Positions 5,055 to 12,870 of a DNA stretch of 13,134 nt are shown here, piece after piece. The stretch is from Acidobacteriota bacterium. Lineage in GTDB: Bacteria; Acidobacteriota; Terriglobia; 20CM-2-55-15. The stretch is taken from positions 1 through 13,134 of the forward strand of contig QHXA01000129.1 of NCBI GenBank assembly GCA_003222755.1, written 5' to 3'. The translations under genes were made by a program, and so were the position numbers. Numbering within the stretch: position 1 is the stretch's first letter; each line of letters starts with the position of its first letter. A model generated the notes under the pieces. The model searched no databases. It saw only the letters and a list, made by a program, of their open reading frames with translations, and was not told the DNA's origin.

Positions 5055-8000
5055 TTAGCGTCCGGCAGACGGCGCGACGGGTTCGTCGGCTTTCTTTCGG
5101 CCGGCCTGCAGATTGTCGAAATTCAGAATGGCGTTATAGACCAGAAAATAGCTGCCCTGCGTTTCGCCGCGCCACATGGGATTGTTGGAAAAAAGGACAA
5201 TGTGGCCGCGTTCGACAGGTACGTCCACTACGGCTGGATGCTGTGCGATCTCGCTGCCGCCATCCAGTAAGCCGGACACCAGTAGCTCCTTCGCATCGGC
5301 ATAACGCAGAACGACTCTGGGACGAAACTCCTGCGGAATGACCACGGTATTGTTGCGGGTCTGCTCATCGGTCAGCGGCATAGCCTCCCATGGTTCAGCC
5401 TTCGGTAGCTCCGGACGCTCGGCTACCGGCCGTCCCTGCGGAAGATCGGGATCGTCCTTTGTTCCGCGTCCCGTCATTCGCTCCGGCTCCGCAGGCGGTC
5501 GCTGGCCCCCGCCGTTTGCAAGATTACTGATGGTGTAAATCGAACACTCAAAGCAATACACAGCCAGATTGTCGGTGTAGCCGTAAACAAGCGGGCTGGA
5601 TGCATCGACCAGCTTGGTTCGAAGCGCCGTGCCTGTTGCTTTGAATTTCTGCTTCTGAACAATGGACATGCCGGGCGATAAACCGAACGTGATTGAAAGA
5701 TCCGCGGTATTCATGCTCGTGAGCAAAACACCGCCCTCGACGACGAACTTTTTGAGATTGTCCACGCCGCTCCAGGAGAGGCCGGGCCGCATATCATCGG
5801 TGGAATCGGGAGTACCGATGTTCGGGGTTTCAGCGGTCTTCTTCCATGGAAGGGCATTCCCCCACATCGGCAATCCCGCGACCATCGCTTGCGGCGTATT
5901 TCGGCCCGCGGGTGGAAAGAGGATGGCGTCAAATTTTGATCTCAAGTTCGGTTCCCGTGCGACGTCCTGAGTATTGATGTACGTGAACGGTACCTGTGCG
6001 TCGTCCATCGCATGACGCCACCAGCCCTCATCTTGCGTCGTCAACCACGTATGCAGGAGGGCGACACGCGCGGCACGAACGGGATGAGTGACCACACCAG
6101 GCGCGCTGGAGCCGGCGACGGCCTGCAAGCCGAGTTGCGAAACGACCGGCTGGAGTTCGTCCGCCGAGAGGCCACGGATGATGAACGATCCACGATTAAA
6201 TTTACTGCCCTCAAATTCAAACGGTTCTTCGGCGGCGTCCATTCTGGCGTTTCGAAGCTTGTACCGCAACGTGACCAGCGTATTGTCGCTGTTGTGATTG
6301 ATCACGAAAACAGAACCAGTCCCGCGAATGCCTCCAGGAGCTTCAACCGGCGTAGCGATTTTTCTGATCGGGACGTCGAGAACTTTGACGTCCGTGATCC
6401 GAACTACTTTGACATTAAAGAATTCGCCAAACGTCCAAGCCGTGTCGTCGTACGGGCGCCGTTGCGGATCGTTCGGACTCCAGTATTGATAATCGAGAAG
6501 CATGTCGGCGATGCGGCTGTAGGGCTGATCCATCCGGACAAGATAAGAACCCGCGGGGAATTGGACGGCCTCGGTCGCAGCTTCCTTTTTCTGGTCTGTG
6601 CTGCTCTTCTCGGTCTTGTCGTTCTTGTCTGTCTTCGCTTTGCGCACCATAGCCGAGAATGGAGCGTCGGCCTGAACAATCTCACAACCTTGCAATTGCA
6701 AAAGCCGCAGCAGTTCGGCCTGTGCGCTGGGGCGCGGATCGTCGGCTGGAAAAACGTAAGCTGCGGGTCCTTCGTTTTTCGGCTTTTCGATGGAACGTTT
6801 GCTCTTCAAATAGAAGTTTTGCAGGAATAGCTTGCTGTTTTCCGCAAAATGATCCAGCGAGATCAATAAGCCCGTTTGCTCGTAATTATTATTATTTCGC
6901 TGCGACCACTTTGCTTTTGGCAGCGGCGGATTCTGCCGGTACCAGGTCCGCTCGTACTGTTGCGGCGTAAGCGTGCGTTCGAGCGTGTCTGCCCCGCCAT
7001 TACCGAAGGTCTCATACAGCCGGCTAATGCCATTGTGTGTTGCCGCGAGAAACATGAGATAACCGGGAGACCATGTATCGAAATCGCCATGCGCAAAAAC
7101 TCCGGGCATTCCCAAGCGTGTCATTTCAGAAACGTTGTGCCAGCCGATCATCTGCCATTCATTGATCAGAATGGGGTCGAGCCAGGCGTTGTAAGGCTCA
7201 TCGCCGATCGTGTTGTCGTACAAATACGGCACGGACTCATGAAGATCGTGAAGTACTTGAGCTTTCCAATCGATGAAAGTCTTGAGGACATTTTGAGTGA
7301 GCTTCAATGTCAGAGCCATCGCATCACGGTTGTTGTCATGAGCGACATATTTGCCCCAGTAGATGAGGTTCGGCCAGTTCTGCCCCGGATGTGCAAGATG
7401 CCATTTGTAAATGTCCACCTCACGATCGCGCCCATCAACTTCGACAATGGGCGTAATGAGCGTGACCAATCGGTTGCGAATTCCTTGGATACTGGGGCTC
7501 TCATCGACGGCCAATCGGTACGCAAGTTCCATCAACGCCGTCGGCGCCCCCGTTTCGGGCGCATGGATAGATCCGGTGATGTAGTAGACAGGAACAGAGG
7601 CGGCGACCAGGCGAGCGGCCTCAGCGTCATCCATGTTGATCAGACGCGGATCGGCAAGCCTTGCCAGACGGCTTCGGTTTTGGTCGAGGTCGGCAATCAA
7701 CTTCTCTGACGCTACTGCAACCGCGATCATTTCCCTGCCTTCTTCTGTCGTTCCGATCGAGAAAACTTTCACACGTGGAGTTGAACGCTCGAGCAGCCGC
7801 ATGTACCGGTAGACGTCAGATGAGTATGGAAGCTTTTGTGGAGCGCCGGCTACATCACCAAGCACAACCTTGGGCGTCGGCACTGTCGATGACGCAGGAA
7901 GATAGTCCGTCCAGGGTGAATTGAAAAACGTCTCGGTCGTATATTCACGAATCTTTTTCGTGTAATCGTCATCAATCGGCTGCTGCAGAGCCCGGATCTG

Positions 8001-8078
8001 GACCTGCCCGAAAAGAAATTGCGCCGCGAGTACTGTTCCGATCGAAAACAGAATCACTCGGCCAAGAGTCTGATGCAC
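5055..8078 (-). CDS. Secreted M14-family zinc carboxypeptidase, large multidomain
   Basis: A 1007-aa predicted exported metallopeptidase. Residues 1-24 are a signal peptide with a hydrophobic core (VILFSIGTVLAAQFLFG). The M14 domain covers about 85-360. Zinc ligands fit HAPE (H172, E175) and H280 in DLHES; NNRD at 249-252 matches the substrate-binding asparagine-arginine pair. E356 in HNGISRLYETFG is a candidate catalytic glutamate. A Lys/Asp-rich linker lies at about 478-500. From about residue 667 (ARVALLHTWLTTQDEGWW) the C-terminal part resembles a glutamine-amidotransferase-like fold, typical of very long M14 proteins in Acidobacteriota and Bacteroidota. The start is GTG at 8078, supported by GAGGAG 6 nt upstream. 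It is divergent from a TonB-dependent receptor gene, which hints at a shared role in using extracellular peptides; the substrate is unknown. Confidence 0.88.
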   Translation of the reverse strand: MHQTLGRVILFSIGTVLAAQFLFGQVQIRALQQPIDDDYTKKIREYTTETFFNSPWTDYLPASSTVPTPKVVLGDVAGAPQKLPYSSDVYRYMRLLERSTPRVKVFSIGTTEEGREMIAVAVASEKLIADLDQNRSRLARLADPRLINMDDAEAARLVAASVPVYYITGSIHAPETGAPTALMELAYRLAVDESPSIQGIRNRLVTLITPIVEVDGRDREVDIYKWHLAHPGQNWPNLIYWGKYVAHDNNRDAMALTLKLTQNVLKTFIDWKAQVLHDLHESVPYLYDNTIGDEPYNAWLDPILINEWQMIGWHNVSEMTRLGMPGVFAHGDFDTWSPGYLMFLAATHNGISRLYETFGNGGADTLERTLTPQQYERTWYRQNPPLPKAKWSQRNNNNYEQTGLLISLDHFAENSKLFLQNFYLKSKRSIEKPKNEGPAAYVFPADDPRPSAQAELLRLLQLQGCEIVQADAPFSAMVRKAKTDKNDKTEKSSTDQKKEAATEAVQFPAGSYLVRMDQPYSRIADMLLDYQYWSPNDPQRRPYDDTAWTFGEFFNVKVVRITDVKVLDVPIRKIATPVEAPGGIRGTGSVFVINHNSDNTLVTLRYKLRNARMDAAEEPFEFEGSKFNRGSFIIRGLSADELQPVVSQLGLQAVAGSSAPGVVTHPVRAARVALLHTWLTTQDEGWWRHAMDDAQVPFTYINTQDVAREPNLRSKFDAILFPPAGRNTPQAMVAGLPMWGNALPWKKTAETPNIGTPDSTDDMRPGLSWSGVDNLKKFVVEGGVLLTSMNTADLSITFGLSPGMSIVQKQKFKATGTALRTKLVDASSPLVYGYTDNLAVYCFECSIYTISNLANGGGQRPPAEPERMTGRGTKDDPDLPQGRPVAERPELPKAEPWEAMPLTDEQTRNNTVVIPQEFRPRVVLRYADAKELLVSGLLDGGSEIAQHPAVVDVPVERGHIVLFSNNPMWRGETQGSYFLVYNAILNFDNLQAGRKKADEPVAPSAGR

Positions 8079-8084
8079 GGTTAT

Positions 8085-8090
8085 CTCCTC
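8085..8090 (-). promoter_or_regulatory. Ribosome binding site deciding the GTG start of the M14 gene
   Basis: GAGGAG on the minus strand, separated by 6 nt from the GTG at 8078-8076. The following residues form a signal peptide, which agrees with this start. Confidence 0.75.
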
Positions 8091-8166
8091 AATTTGCTTT
8101 TCGTCGACATTCAGGTGTAAGCATACATACCAAAACCACAGGCATCCGGCTAGAAGTCTGTTAAAG

Positions 8167-8190
8167 AGTCCCGCCAGACCGGGCGGGATT
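8167..8190 (+). promoter_or_regulatory. GC-rich hairpin just before the receptor gene's ribosome site
   Basis: TCCCGCC (8169-8175) and GGCGGGA (8182-8188) form a perfect 7-bp stem with a 6-nt loop, extended by a wobble pair and an A-T pair. The stem ends 4 nt before the AAGGAGGAG at 8195. It lies in the shared upstream region of two divergent genes. It could limit ribosome access, act as an attenuator, protect the mRNA end, or be a protein-binding site; the sequence does not say which. Confidence 0.45.
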
Positions 8191-8194
8191 GGAA

Positions 8195-8203
8195 AAGGAG
8201 GAG
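8195..8203 (+). promoter_or_regulatory. Strong ribosome binding site of the TonB receptor gene
   Basis: AAGGAGGAG with its GGAGG core 5 nt before the ATG at 8207. It rules out the in-frame TTG at 8189, which would place the ribosome site inside the coding sequence. Confidence 0.8.
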
Positions 8204-8206
8204 TCT

Positions 8207-9373
8207 ATGTTCTGGTTTGAGCGGTTAGGGCGTCCATTGGTAATTCTATGCACTCTGCTCGTCTGCCTTTTCTGTGTTTCACTACTTTGGTCGCAAACCG
8301 CGACCGGCCGAATCATTGGAACTGTCTCCGATCCAACGGGAGCGCTGATTCCCGGCGCTTCGATCACCGTCACGAACGTGGAGACACAAGTCACCTACCA
8401 AACGATGACCAACGAACAAGGCGATTACCAGGCGCCGCTGCTGCCGATCGGCGCATATACGGTGACAGCGGATATGCCGGGTTTTCAGAAAGCCGTGACG
8501 AAACCCGAGAAGCTCGAAATCAATCAGTCCCTACGGGTCGATATCCGAATGGTCGTTGGAGCACGTACCGAAGAGATCGTCGTTGAAGAAGGCATTGCGC
8601 ATGTCGAAACGATCAGCGCGACGCGGGGCGGATCGATAACGAGCAATCAAATCGCATCCCTGCCTCTGAATGGACGCAACACGCTTGATCTTGCATTGTT
8701 GGCGCCGGGCGTTATCCCGTCCACAGTTGGAGGCACTACGGGAACCTTCAGTGTTAACGGCGGCCGCCAGGACTCCGTTACGTACCTGCTCGATGGCGGC
8801 GTTAACAACAACCTTTTGAGTAACGGTTTCGTTCTGAATCCCAATCCCGATATGGTCGAAGAGTTTCGAATACTGACCAGCACCTACTCTGCCGAATACG
8901 GCCGGAATGCAGGCGGCATTGTGAGTGTCGTTACAAAATCAGGAACGAATACCTTTCATGGCACGGCCTACGATTACGTCCGTAACGATGCCCTGAACGC
9001 AAATGCGTTCTTCAACAACGCGTCCGGGCTCCCCAAGGACATTTTGAAGCGACATCAATTCGGCGGAACAGTTGGCGGACCGATTTTGAAAAACAAGCTT
9101 TTCTTCTTCAGCGGCTGGCAGAGCCAACGGCAGTCGCAGCTTCGGACGACATCGAAAATAACGGTCTTCACTCCGGCAGAATTGAATGGCGACTTCTCGA
9201 AATCCAGTACCAGCCGTGGTCCGGATACGAACGTCGCGGCCTTCCTACAGCGGTTCCCCTACTTCCAGCCTGATCCCGCACTGGCGGCGCAGGCGATTAT
9301 TGGTTGCGAAGAATTACATCAAAGCCGGCCTGATTCCCACGGACTCGTCGGGTTCAAGAATTTCGCAAGATAG
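8207..9373 (+). CDS. TonB-dependent receptor (Oar-like), N-terminal part before a frameshift
   Basis: This frame encodes 388 aa, of which about 365 (to base 9301) belong to the receptor. A signal peptide covers about 1-30 (LVILCTLLVCLFCVSLLW). A carboxypeptidase-regulatory-like beta-sandwich follows at about 31-115 (GRIIGTVSDPTGALIPGASI, then MTNEQGDYQAPLLPIGAYTV). The plug domain runs from about 120 to 245 (LPLNGRNTLDLALLAPGVIP, FSVNGGRQDSVTYLLDGG, STYSAEYGRNAGGIVSVV), after which the barrel begins. Such outer-membrane receptors import ligands using energy from TonB-ExbBD; peptides, glycans and metal chelates are all known ligands of the superfamily. After AAQAII the reading becomes unlike the family (GCEELHQSRPDSHG) and stops at 9373, while the continuation is in another frame. 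It is divergent from the M14 peptidase gene. Confidence 0.85.
   Translation: MFWFERLGRPLVILCTLLVCLFCVSLLWSQTATGRIIGTVSDPTGALIPGASITVTNVETQVTYQTMTNEQGDYQAPLLPIGAYTVTADMPGFQKAVTKPEKLEINQSLRVDIRMVVGARTEEIVVEEGIAHVETISATRGGSITSNQIASLPLNGRNTLDLALLAPGVIPSTVGGTTGTFSVNGGRQDSVTYLLDGGVNNNLLSNGFVLNPNPDMVEEFRILTSTYSAEYGRNAGGIVSVVTKSGTNTFHGTAYDYVRNDALNANAFFNNASGLPKDILKRHQFGGTVGGPILKNKLFFFSGWQSQRQSQLRTTSKITVFTPAELNGDFSKSSTSRGPDTNVAAFLQRFPYFQPDPALAAQAIIGCEELHQSRPDSHGLVGFKNFAR
9302..9302 (+). other. Frame break in the TonB receptor gene
   Basis: The upstream frame ends its recognisable sequence with Ile at 9299-9301; the downstream frame resumes with V-A-K-N-Y-I-K-A from 9303. Reading across therefore needs a +1 shift, equivalent to one extra base or a loss of 3n+2 bases. 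Related receptors, as I recall them, have a short D-P-x-x-I-N-P-type linker before V-A-x-N-Y-I-x-A, so a deletion of about 20 or 23 bases is a good explanation. A sequencing or assembly error is equally possible. No slippery heptamer is visible. Confidence 0.7.
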
Positions 9374-11600
9374 CGCGCGTGACAATCGTGACGAACTTAC
9401 CAATAAGGTCGATTACACGCTCAGCGAGAAGGATCGGATTTCGACCACGTTTGGCTTCAGCAAACGCGATCGCCTGGATCCGTATTCTCTCGCAAACGTA
9501 AGCGGCTTTCCGAACACGACCACGACAAAACCGTACTACGCCTCCATCAATTATGTGAAAACGTTCTCGACCGCACTGCTTAACGATTTCAGATTCACCG
9601 CGCAACGGAACAACAACTTGCAGGCTGTGCCGGCAAAAAAATTGCCGACGCCGCCGGAGTTGGGTATCGGCATCACCCCCGATGAACTAGTGGGACCGAC
9701 AATCGTGAGCTTCTCCAGCGGAATGATTGCAGGATTCAGCAATCAAGGGCCGACTCGGCTCATCGACAACACCTTCACGACCGGCGACACACTGACGTGG
9801 CTCAAAGGGCGGCACACATTCAAGACTGGCGCTAGCCTAACGCCGTATCAGGACAATACCGTATACGACTTTTACATTAACGGCCGGTTTTATTTTCGAG
9901 ATACCGGCGGAATCAGTGGACCGTATTCGAAGAACGATCGAGCGGACTTTCTTCTGGGATTGGCCGACGAATTCCTCCAATATCCAGCCGCGCCGAGTAA
10001 TATCCGCTCGAAGTGGATTGCGGCATTTTTCCAGGACGAATGGAAGGTCACGCGCAATCTGGTTCTGAGCCTAGGCATGCGCTACGAATACAGTTCACCG
10101 AAATACGATACGCAAGGCCGCTCATTCACGTGGGAGCTTGGCCAACAGTCGAAAGTATTTCCGAACGCGCCCAGGGGCATACTCTTTCCCGGCGATACGA
10201 ACGCGCCCAAAGGCTCCAATTTTGCGGACAAGAATGATTGGGGGCCGAGATTCGGTTTTGCGTGGTCACCGGGAAACAGTGTCAAGACGAGTATCCGAGG
10301 CGGTTTCGGCGTTTTCTATGACATCCTGAAAGCCGAAGACAACCTGCAATTCAACGGACAAGCGCCATTCTTTGCGTTCGCTGATCTCGCCTTTAATCCA
10401 CTGACGGACAATCCCGCTGCCGAAGTCCTGAACATGACGAAACCCTTCATCGCAGCGGGCCAACCCAATCCTTTCCCGTCGCGGCCGACACCCAAGGATA
10501 TCAATTTCGCCGCTGCCGGCTATCTGCCTCTGGGAGGCGGTGGCGTATATTCAGTCGATCCCAATCTGCGGACGCCGTATGTGTACCAGTACAACCTCGA
10601 CATACAGCGGGAGTTTGGTTCGAATATTCTTTTCGACATCGCTTATTCCGGCACGTCCTCGCACAAGCTCACCGGATTGGTCGATAGCAATCCATTCATT
10701 CCGGGTACCACATCGCGTATCTTCAATTTGCCGTCGGGGAACCCGGCGAATGCCTTCAGCTATCTCGATACATTTGGAAACGTCGGACTCGCCAACTACA
10801 ACTCGCTGCAAGTTGAGTTGCGCGGAAGACCTCGCGAAGTGCGCGGCTTGGGCAACATCAGCTATCAGTTCTCGTACACCTACAGCAAGTCCATCGATAC
10901 GACCTCGGGCTTTCGGGCCAACAATACGCGAGTGCCGTACTTTGATCGGAAGCACTTCAGAGCAGTGTCCGACTACGACCTGCCACAGTTCATTTCACTG
11001 TCGGGCACATGGGAGCTGCCGTTCCAAAAGGCATGGGGTGGCGGTCCGTCCAGGCTGACGCGCGGTTGGACGATCCAGCCGATCTTCAACTATCGCTCAG
11101 GCGAGCCAATCGATGTGGGCGCCGGCCTGAGCCGGTCCAGAACAGCGCCGGGACCATCCGGCGCGGGCGATCAGACGTTGGTTCGAGCGAACCTCGTTGC
11201 ACCGATCACGTTCTTTGATCCGCACGTGTCACAAACACTGAACGGGAAAAAAGGAAATTACTTCTTCGATCCGGCCGCATTTTCGAGAGCCGAATTCACT
11301 GCCGCCGGCTTCGATCCCGTAAATAATCCATCACAGCGAACGTACGGCAATCTTGGCCGGAATGCATTCCGCGGCCCTACTCGCGCGAACTTCGATGTGA
11401 GCATCGCCAAGATCACGAAAATTGACGAATCTCGAAAACTCGAGTTCCGGGCCGATATGTTCAATGCGTTTAATTACGCGCTGTTCCGCAATCCCACCAC
11501 CAGCATTACGAGTGGCACTTTCGGACAAATCTCGAGTACCGGCAGCTCAACCGATTCGCAGCCTCGCGTCATTCAATTAGCTTTACGGCTGATCTTTTAG
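9303..11600 (+). CDS. TonB-dependent receptor (Oar-like), barrel and C-terminus after the frameshift
   Basis: About 765 codons continue the same receptor in a different frame. It begins VAKNYIKAGLIPTDS and includes DNRDELTNKVDYTLSEKDRI, KGRHTFKTGASLTPY, FFQDEWKVTRNLVLSLGMRY and YVYQYNLDIQREFGSNILFD. The C-terminal strands are ADMFNAFNYALFRNP and QPRVIQLALRLIF, ending in the terminal Phe usual for outer-membrane barrels. An ATG in this frame exists at 9186, but it overlaps the upstream coding region in the wrong frame, encodes non-family sequence, and is not believed to be a start. With the upstream piece the intact receptor would have about 1130 aa, normal for this family. Everything except the break looks under selection, so the loss is recent or artefactual. 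Confidence 0.85.
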   Translation, partial: VAKNYIKAGLIPTDSSGSRISQDSARDNRDELTNKVDYTLSEKDRISTTFGFSKRDRLDPYSLANVSGFPNTTTTKPYYASINYVKTFSTALLNDFRFTAQRNNNLQAVPAKKLPTPPELGIGITPDELVGPTIVSFSSGMIAGFSNQGPTRLIDNTFTTGDTLTWLKGRHTFKTGASLTPYQDNTVYDFYINGRFYFRDTGGISGPYSKNDRADFLLGLADEFLQYPAAPSNIRSKWIAAFFQDEWKVTRNLVLSLGMRYEYSSPKYDTQGRSFTWELGQQSKVFPNAPRGILFPGDTNAPKGSNFADKNDWGPRFGFAWSPGNSVKTSIRGGFGVFYDILKAEDNLQFNGQAPFFAFADLAFNPLTDNPAAEVLNMTKPFIAAGQPNPFPSRPTPKDINFAAAGYLPLGGGGVYSVDPNLRTPYVYQYNLDIQREFGSNILFDIAYSGTSSHKLTGLVDSNPFIPGTTSRIFNLPSGNPANAFSYLDTFGNVGLANYNSLQVELRGRPREVRGLGNISYQFSYTYSKSIDTTSGFRANNTRVPYFDRKHFRAVSDYDLPQFISLSGTWELPFQKAWGGGPSRLTRGWTIQPIFNYRSGEPIDVGAGLSRSRTAPGPSGAGDQTLVRANLVAPITFFDPHVSQTLNGKKGNYFFDPAAFSRAEFTAAGFDPVNNPSQRTYGNLGRNAFRGPTRANFDVSIAKITKIDESRKLEFRADMFNAFNYALFRNPTTSITSGTFGQISSTGSSTDSQPRVIQLALRLIF

Positions 11601-11609
11601 CGTCACTCT

Positions 11610-11632
11610 GAATTCCTCGACCTCGGGAGTTC
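11610..11632. terminator. Imperfect hairpin between convergent genes
   Basis: Bases 11610-11617 pair with 11625-11632 (8 bp, two wobbles, 7-nt loop) in the 32-nt gap between the receptor stop and the propeller gene stop. There is no T-tract on either side, so its role as a bidirectional terminator is only a possibility. Confidence 0.25.
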
Positions 11633-12862
11633 CTAACGTAGGCGCGGGGCCGTGTTAAGGCAATACAGGTGATGCTCGGAGGACACATAAAGCCGGCCGC
11701 GCGCGTCAAGCACCGGGGGTGTGCGAAGGGCGTCATCCGCCACTGTGGCGAGGATTCTCTGCTTACCCTCGGCATCGAACGCGAGCACATTGGGACCGAC
11801 CGCAGCAACGAGAGTTCCGTCGGCTGTCAGAGTAGCAAAAAGCGTTCCTTCGACTTTTTCGCGCCAAGCGATTTCGCCGGTTGCGTCCAATGCTAAAACC
11901 TCGCCCGGCAAAAGCAGGTAGGCACGGCCGGAGCGGTCGATGATTGGCGGAGGAGGAAAAGTGTCCTGACCGAGCGGGACCGCGAGGTCGAGCAGGCGCG
12001 CTCCTTCCCTCGTGACAATCCAGAAGCGGCCCTCACCGCTGGAGCGGACCAAGACGTAGAGGCGGCCCGTGTCATCGAGGCTTAGTGAGAGCGGTTGGAA
12101 TTCTCCGGTGATTGCTCGGATGACGTTCAGCCTGTCATCCATGAAATAGAAGCGGTCGGTCGTGGCAAGTACGGCCACTGTGCCGTCGCGCGGGGGACGC
12201 GCGAGCGTTTCTACGGGCTGGCTGACCATAGCTTCGCGCCTCTTATCGTTGAGCACTTTCTGAAAATCGATTTTGGACGTGTCACCCAGATCGAGCTTTT
12301 CCACTGCCCAGAGATAGCCCTTCCCGCGAGGAGGTTTTCCCCAGCTCCGCGTCACGACGAAATACTTGCTGTTTTGACGCCAGATCGCCAAACGATCGTA
12401 CTGCTCGAGCAGGCGCGCTGCGCAGAGATGAAGCAGTTCGCCACGTGCGTTATGTGTTGCGATGTAATCGTCACGGTCGATGTAATAAAACTCGCCCGTA
12501 GCGGCGTCCAGATAAACATCGGAATGGCCCTTCTGCCCGCGCCCGATCTCTTGGCCGGTTGCAGAGGCGAACAGCAGCCACTGGCGCTCACCTTCAACGA
12601 GAACGTTCTCGCCAGCCTGTAGAACAAAGCTTGTGTGCATATAATCGGGCAACTCTGCGCTCCATTGCACGCTCCAATCACCTGCTGGCAGTGCATATCG
12701 GATGCGAGAGTTGAGCCGGGCGTTGGCGTAAGGCGCCACGTAAGCGCCGGAATCATCTTGTGGTCCCAAGCCACCAGCCGACGCGGTGGCATCGTGCAGA
12801 GGCAGCCTCGGAAACTCCATCACTACCGGCTCGGAGATATCTGCATAGAAAGTGTCCTTCAC
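11633..12862 (-). CDS. Beta-propeller protein with PQQ-like repeats
   Basis: The visible product has 409 aa and no signal peptide or membrane segment. Repeats of the PQQ/quinoprotein type occur mainly in the C-terminal half: DGTVAVLATTDRFYFMDD, DDTGRLYVLVRSSGEG, DRSGRAYLLLPGEVLALDA, TADGTLVAAVGPNVLAFDA and DARGRLYVSSEHHLYCLN. Each is a D-x-x-G-x-x-Y/V turn followed by beta strands. Such domains fold into propellers that scaffold protein assembly or sense ligands; no PQQ cofactor residues or catalytic sites could be named. The start is GTG at 12862 with no Shine-Dalgarno. The frame stays open upstream to about 12976, but only as the antisense of a TonB receptor fragment. The N-terminus may therefore be truncated, with a signal peptide lost. 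An internal ATG giving MEFPRLPLHD is an alternative start. Specific function unknown. Confidence 0.72.
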   Translation of the reverse strand: MKDTFYADISEPVVMEFPRLPLHDATASAGGLGPQDDSGAYVAPYANARLNSRIRYALPAGDWSVQWSAELPDYMHTSFVLQAGENVLVEGERQWLLFASATGQEIGRGQKGHSDVYLDAATGEFYYIDRDDYIATHNARGELLHLCAARLLEQYDRLAIWRQNSKYFVVTRSWGKPPRGKGYLWAVEKLDLGDTSKIDFQKVLNDKRREAMVSQPVETLARPPRDGTVAVLATTDRFYFMDDRLNVIRAITGEFQPLSLSLDDTGRLYVLVRSSGEGRFWIVTREGARLLDLAVPLGQDTFPPPPIIDRSGRAYLLLPGEVLALDATGEIAWREKVEGTLFATLTADGTLVAAVGPNVLAFDAEGKQRILATVADDALRTPPVLDARGRLYVSSEHHLYCLNTAPRLR

Positions 12863-12870
12863 ATCATTTT
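12856..12870. other. Junction between the propeller gene and a truncated receptor
   Basis: The minus-strand propeller coding sequence and the plus-strand receptor fragment meet head to head within a few bases, with no promoter, ribosome site or complete N-terminus on either side. The exact point is judged from where family-like sequence stops on each strand. It is either a deletion/inversion endpoint or a chimeric contig join. Confidence 0.5.

Noticed and set aside
6012..6830. Long plus-strand reading frame (272 aa) opposite the M14 gene
   Set aside because: It lies wholly antisense to a well-supported peptidase, has no recognisable domain or ribosome site, and is explained by GC-biased codon use. 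The same holds for 6876-7709.
9186..9302. ATG at 9186 as start of an independent second receptor gene
   Set aside because: The upstream receptor frame is clearly coding through this stretch, and the alternative frame reads Arg/Ser/Pro-rich shadow sequence without signal peptide or ribosome site.
9290..9310. Programmed ribosomal frameshift in the receptor
   Set aside because: A +1 shift would be needed, but there is no slippery run, rare stop context or stimulatory hairpin that I can see, and family residues seem to be missing at the point.
12095..12622. Plus-strand 175-aa frame opposite the propeller gene
   Set aside because: The minus strand shows regular propeller repeats here; the plus-strand product has no recognisable pattern.
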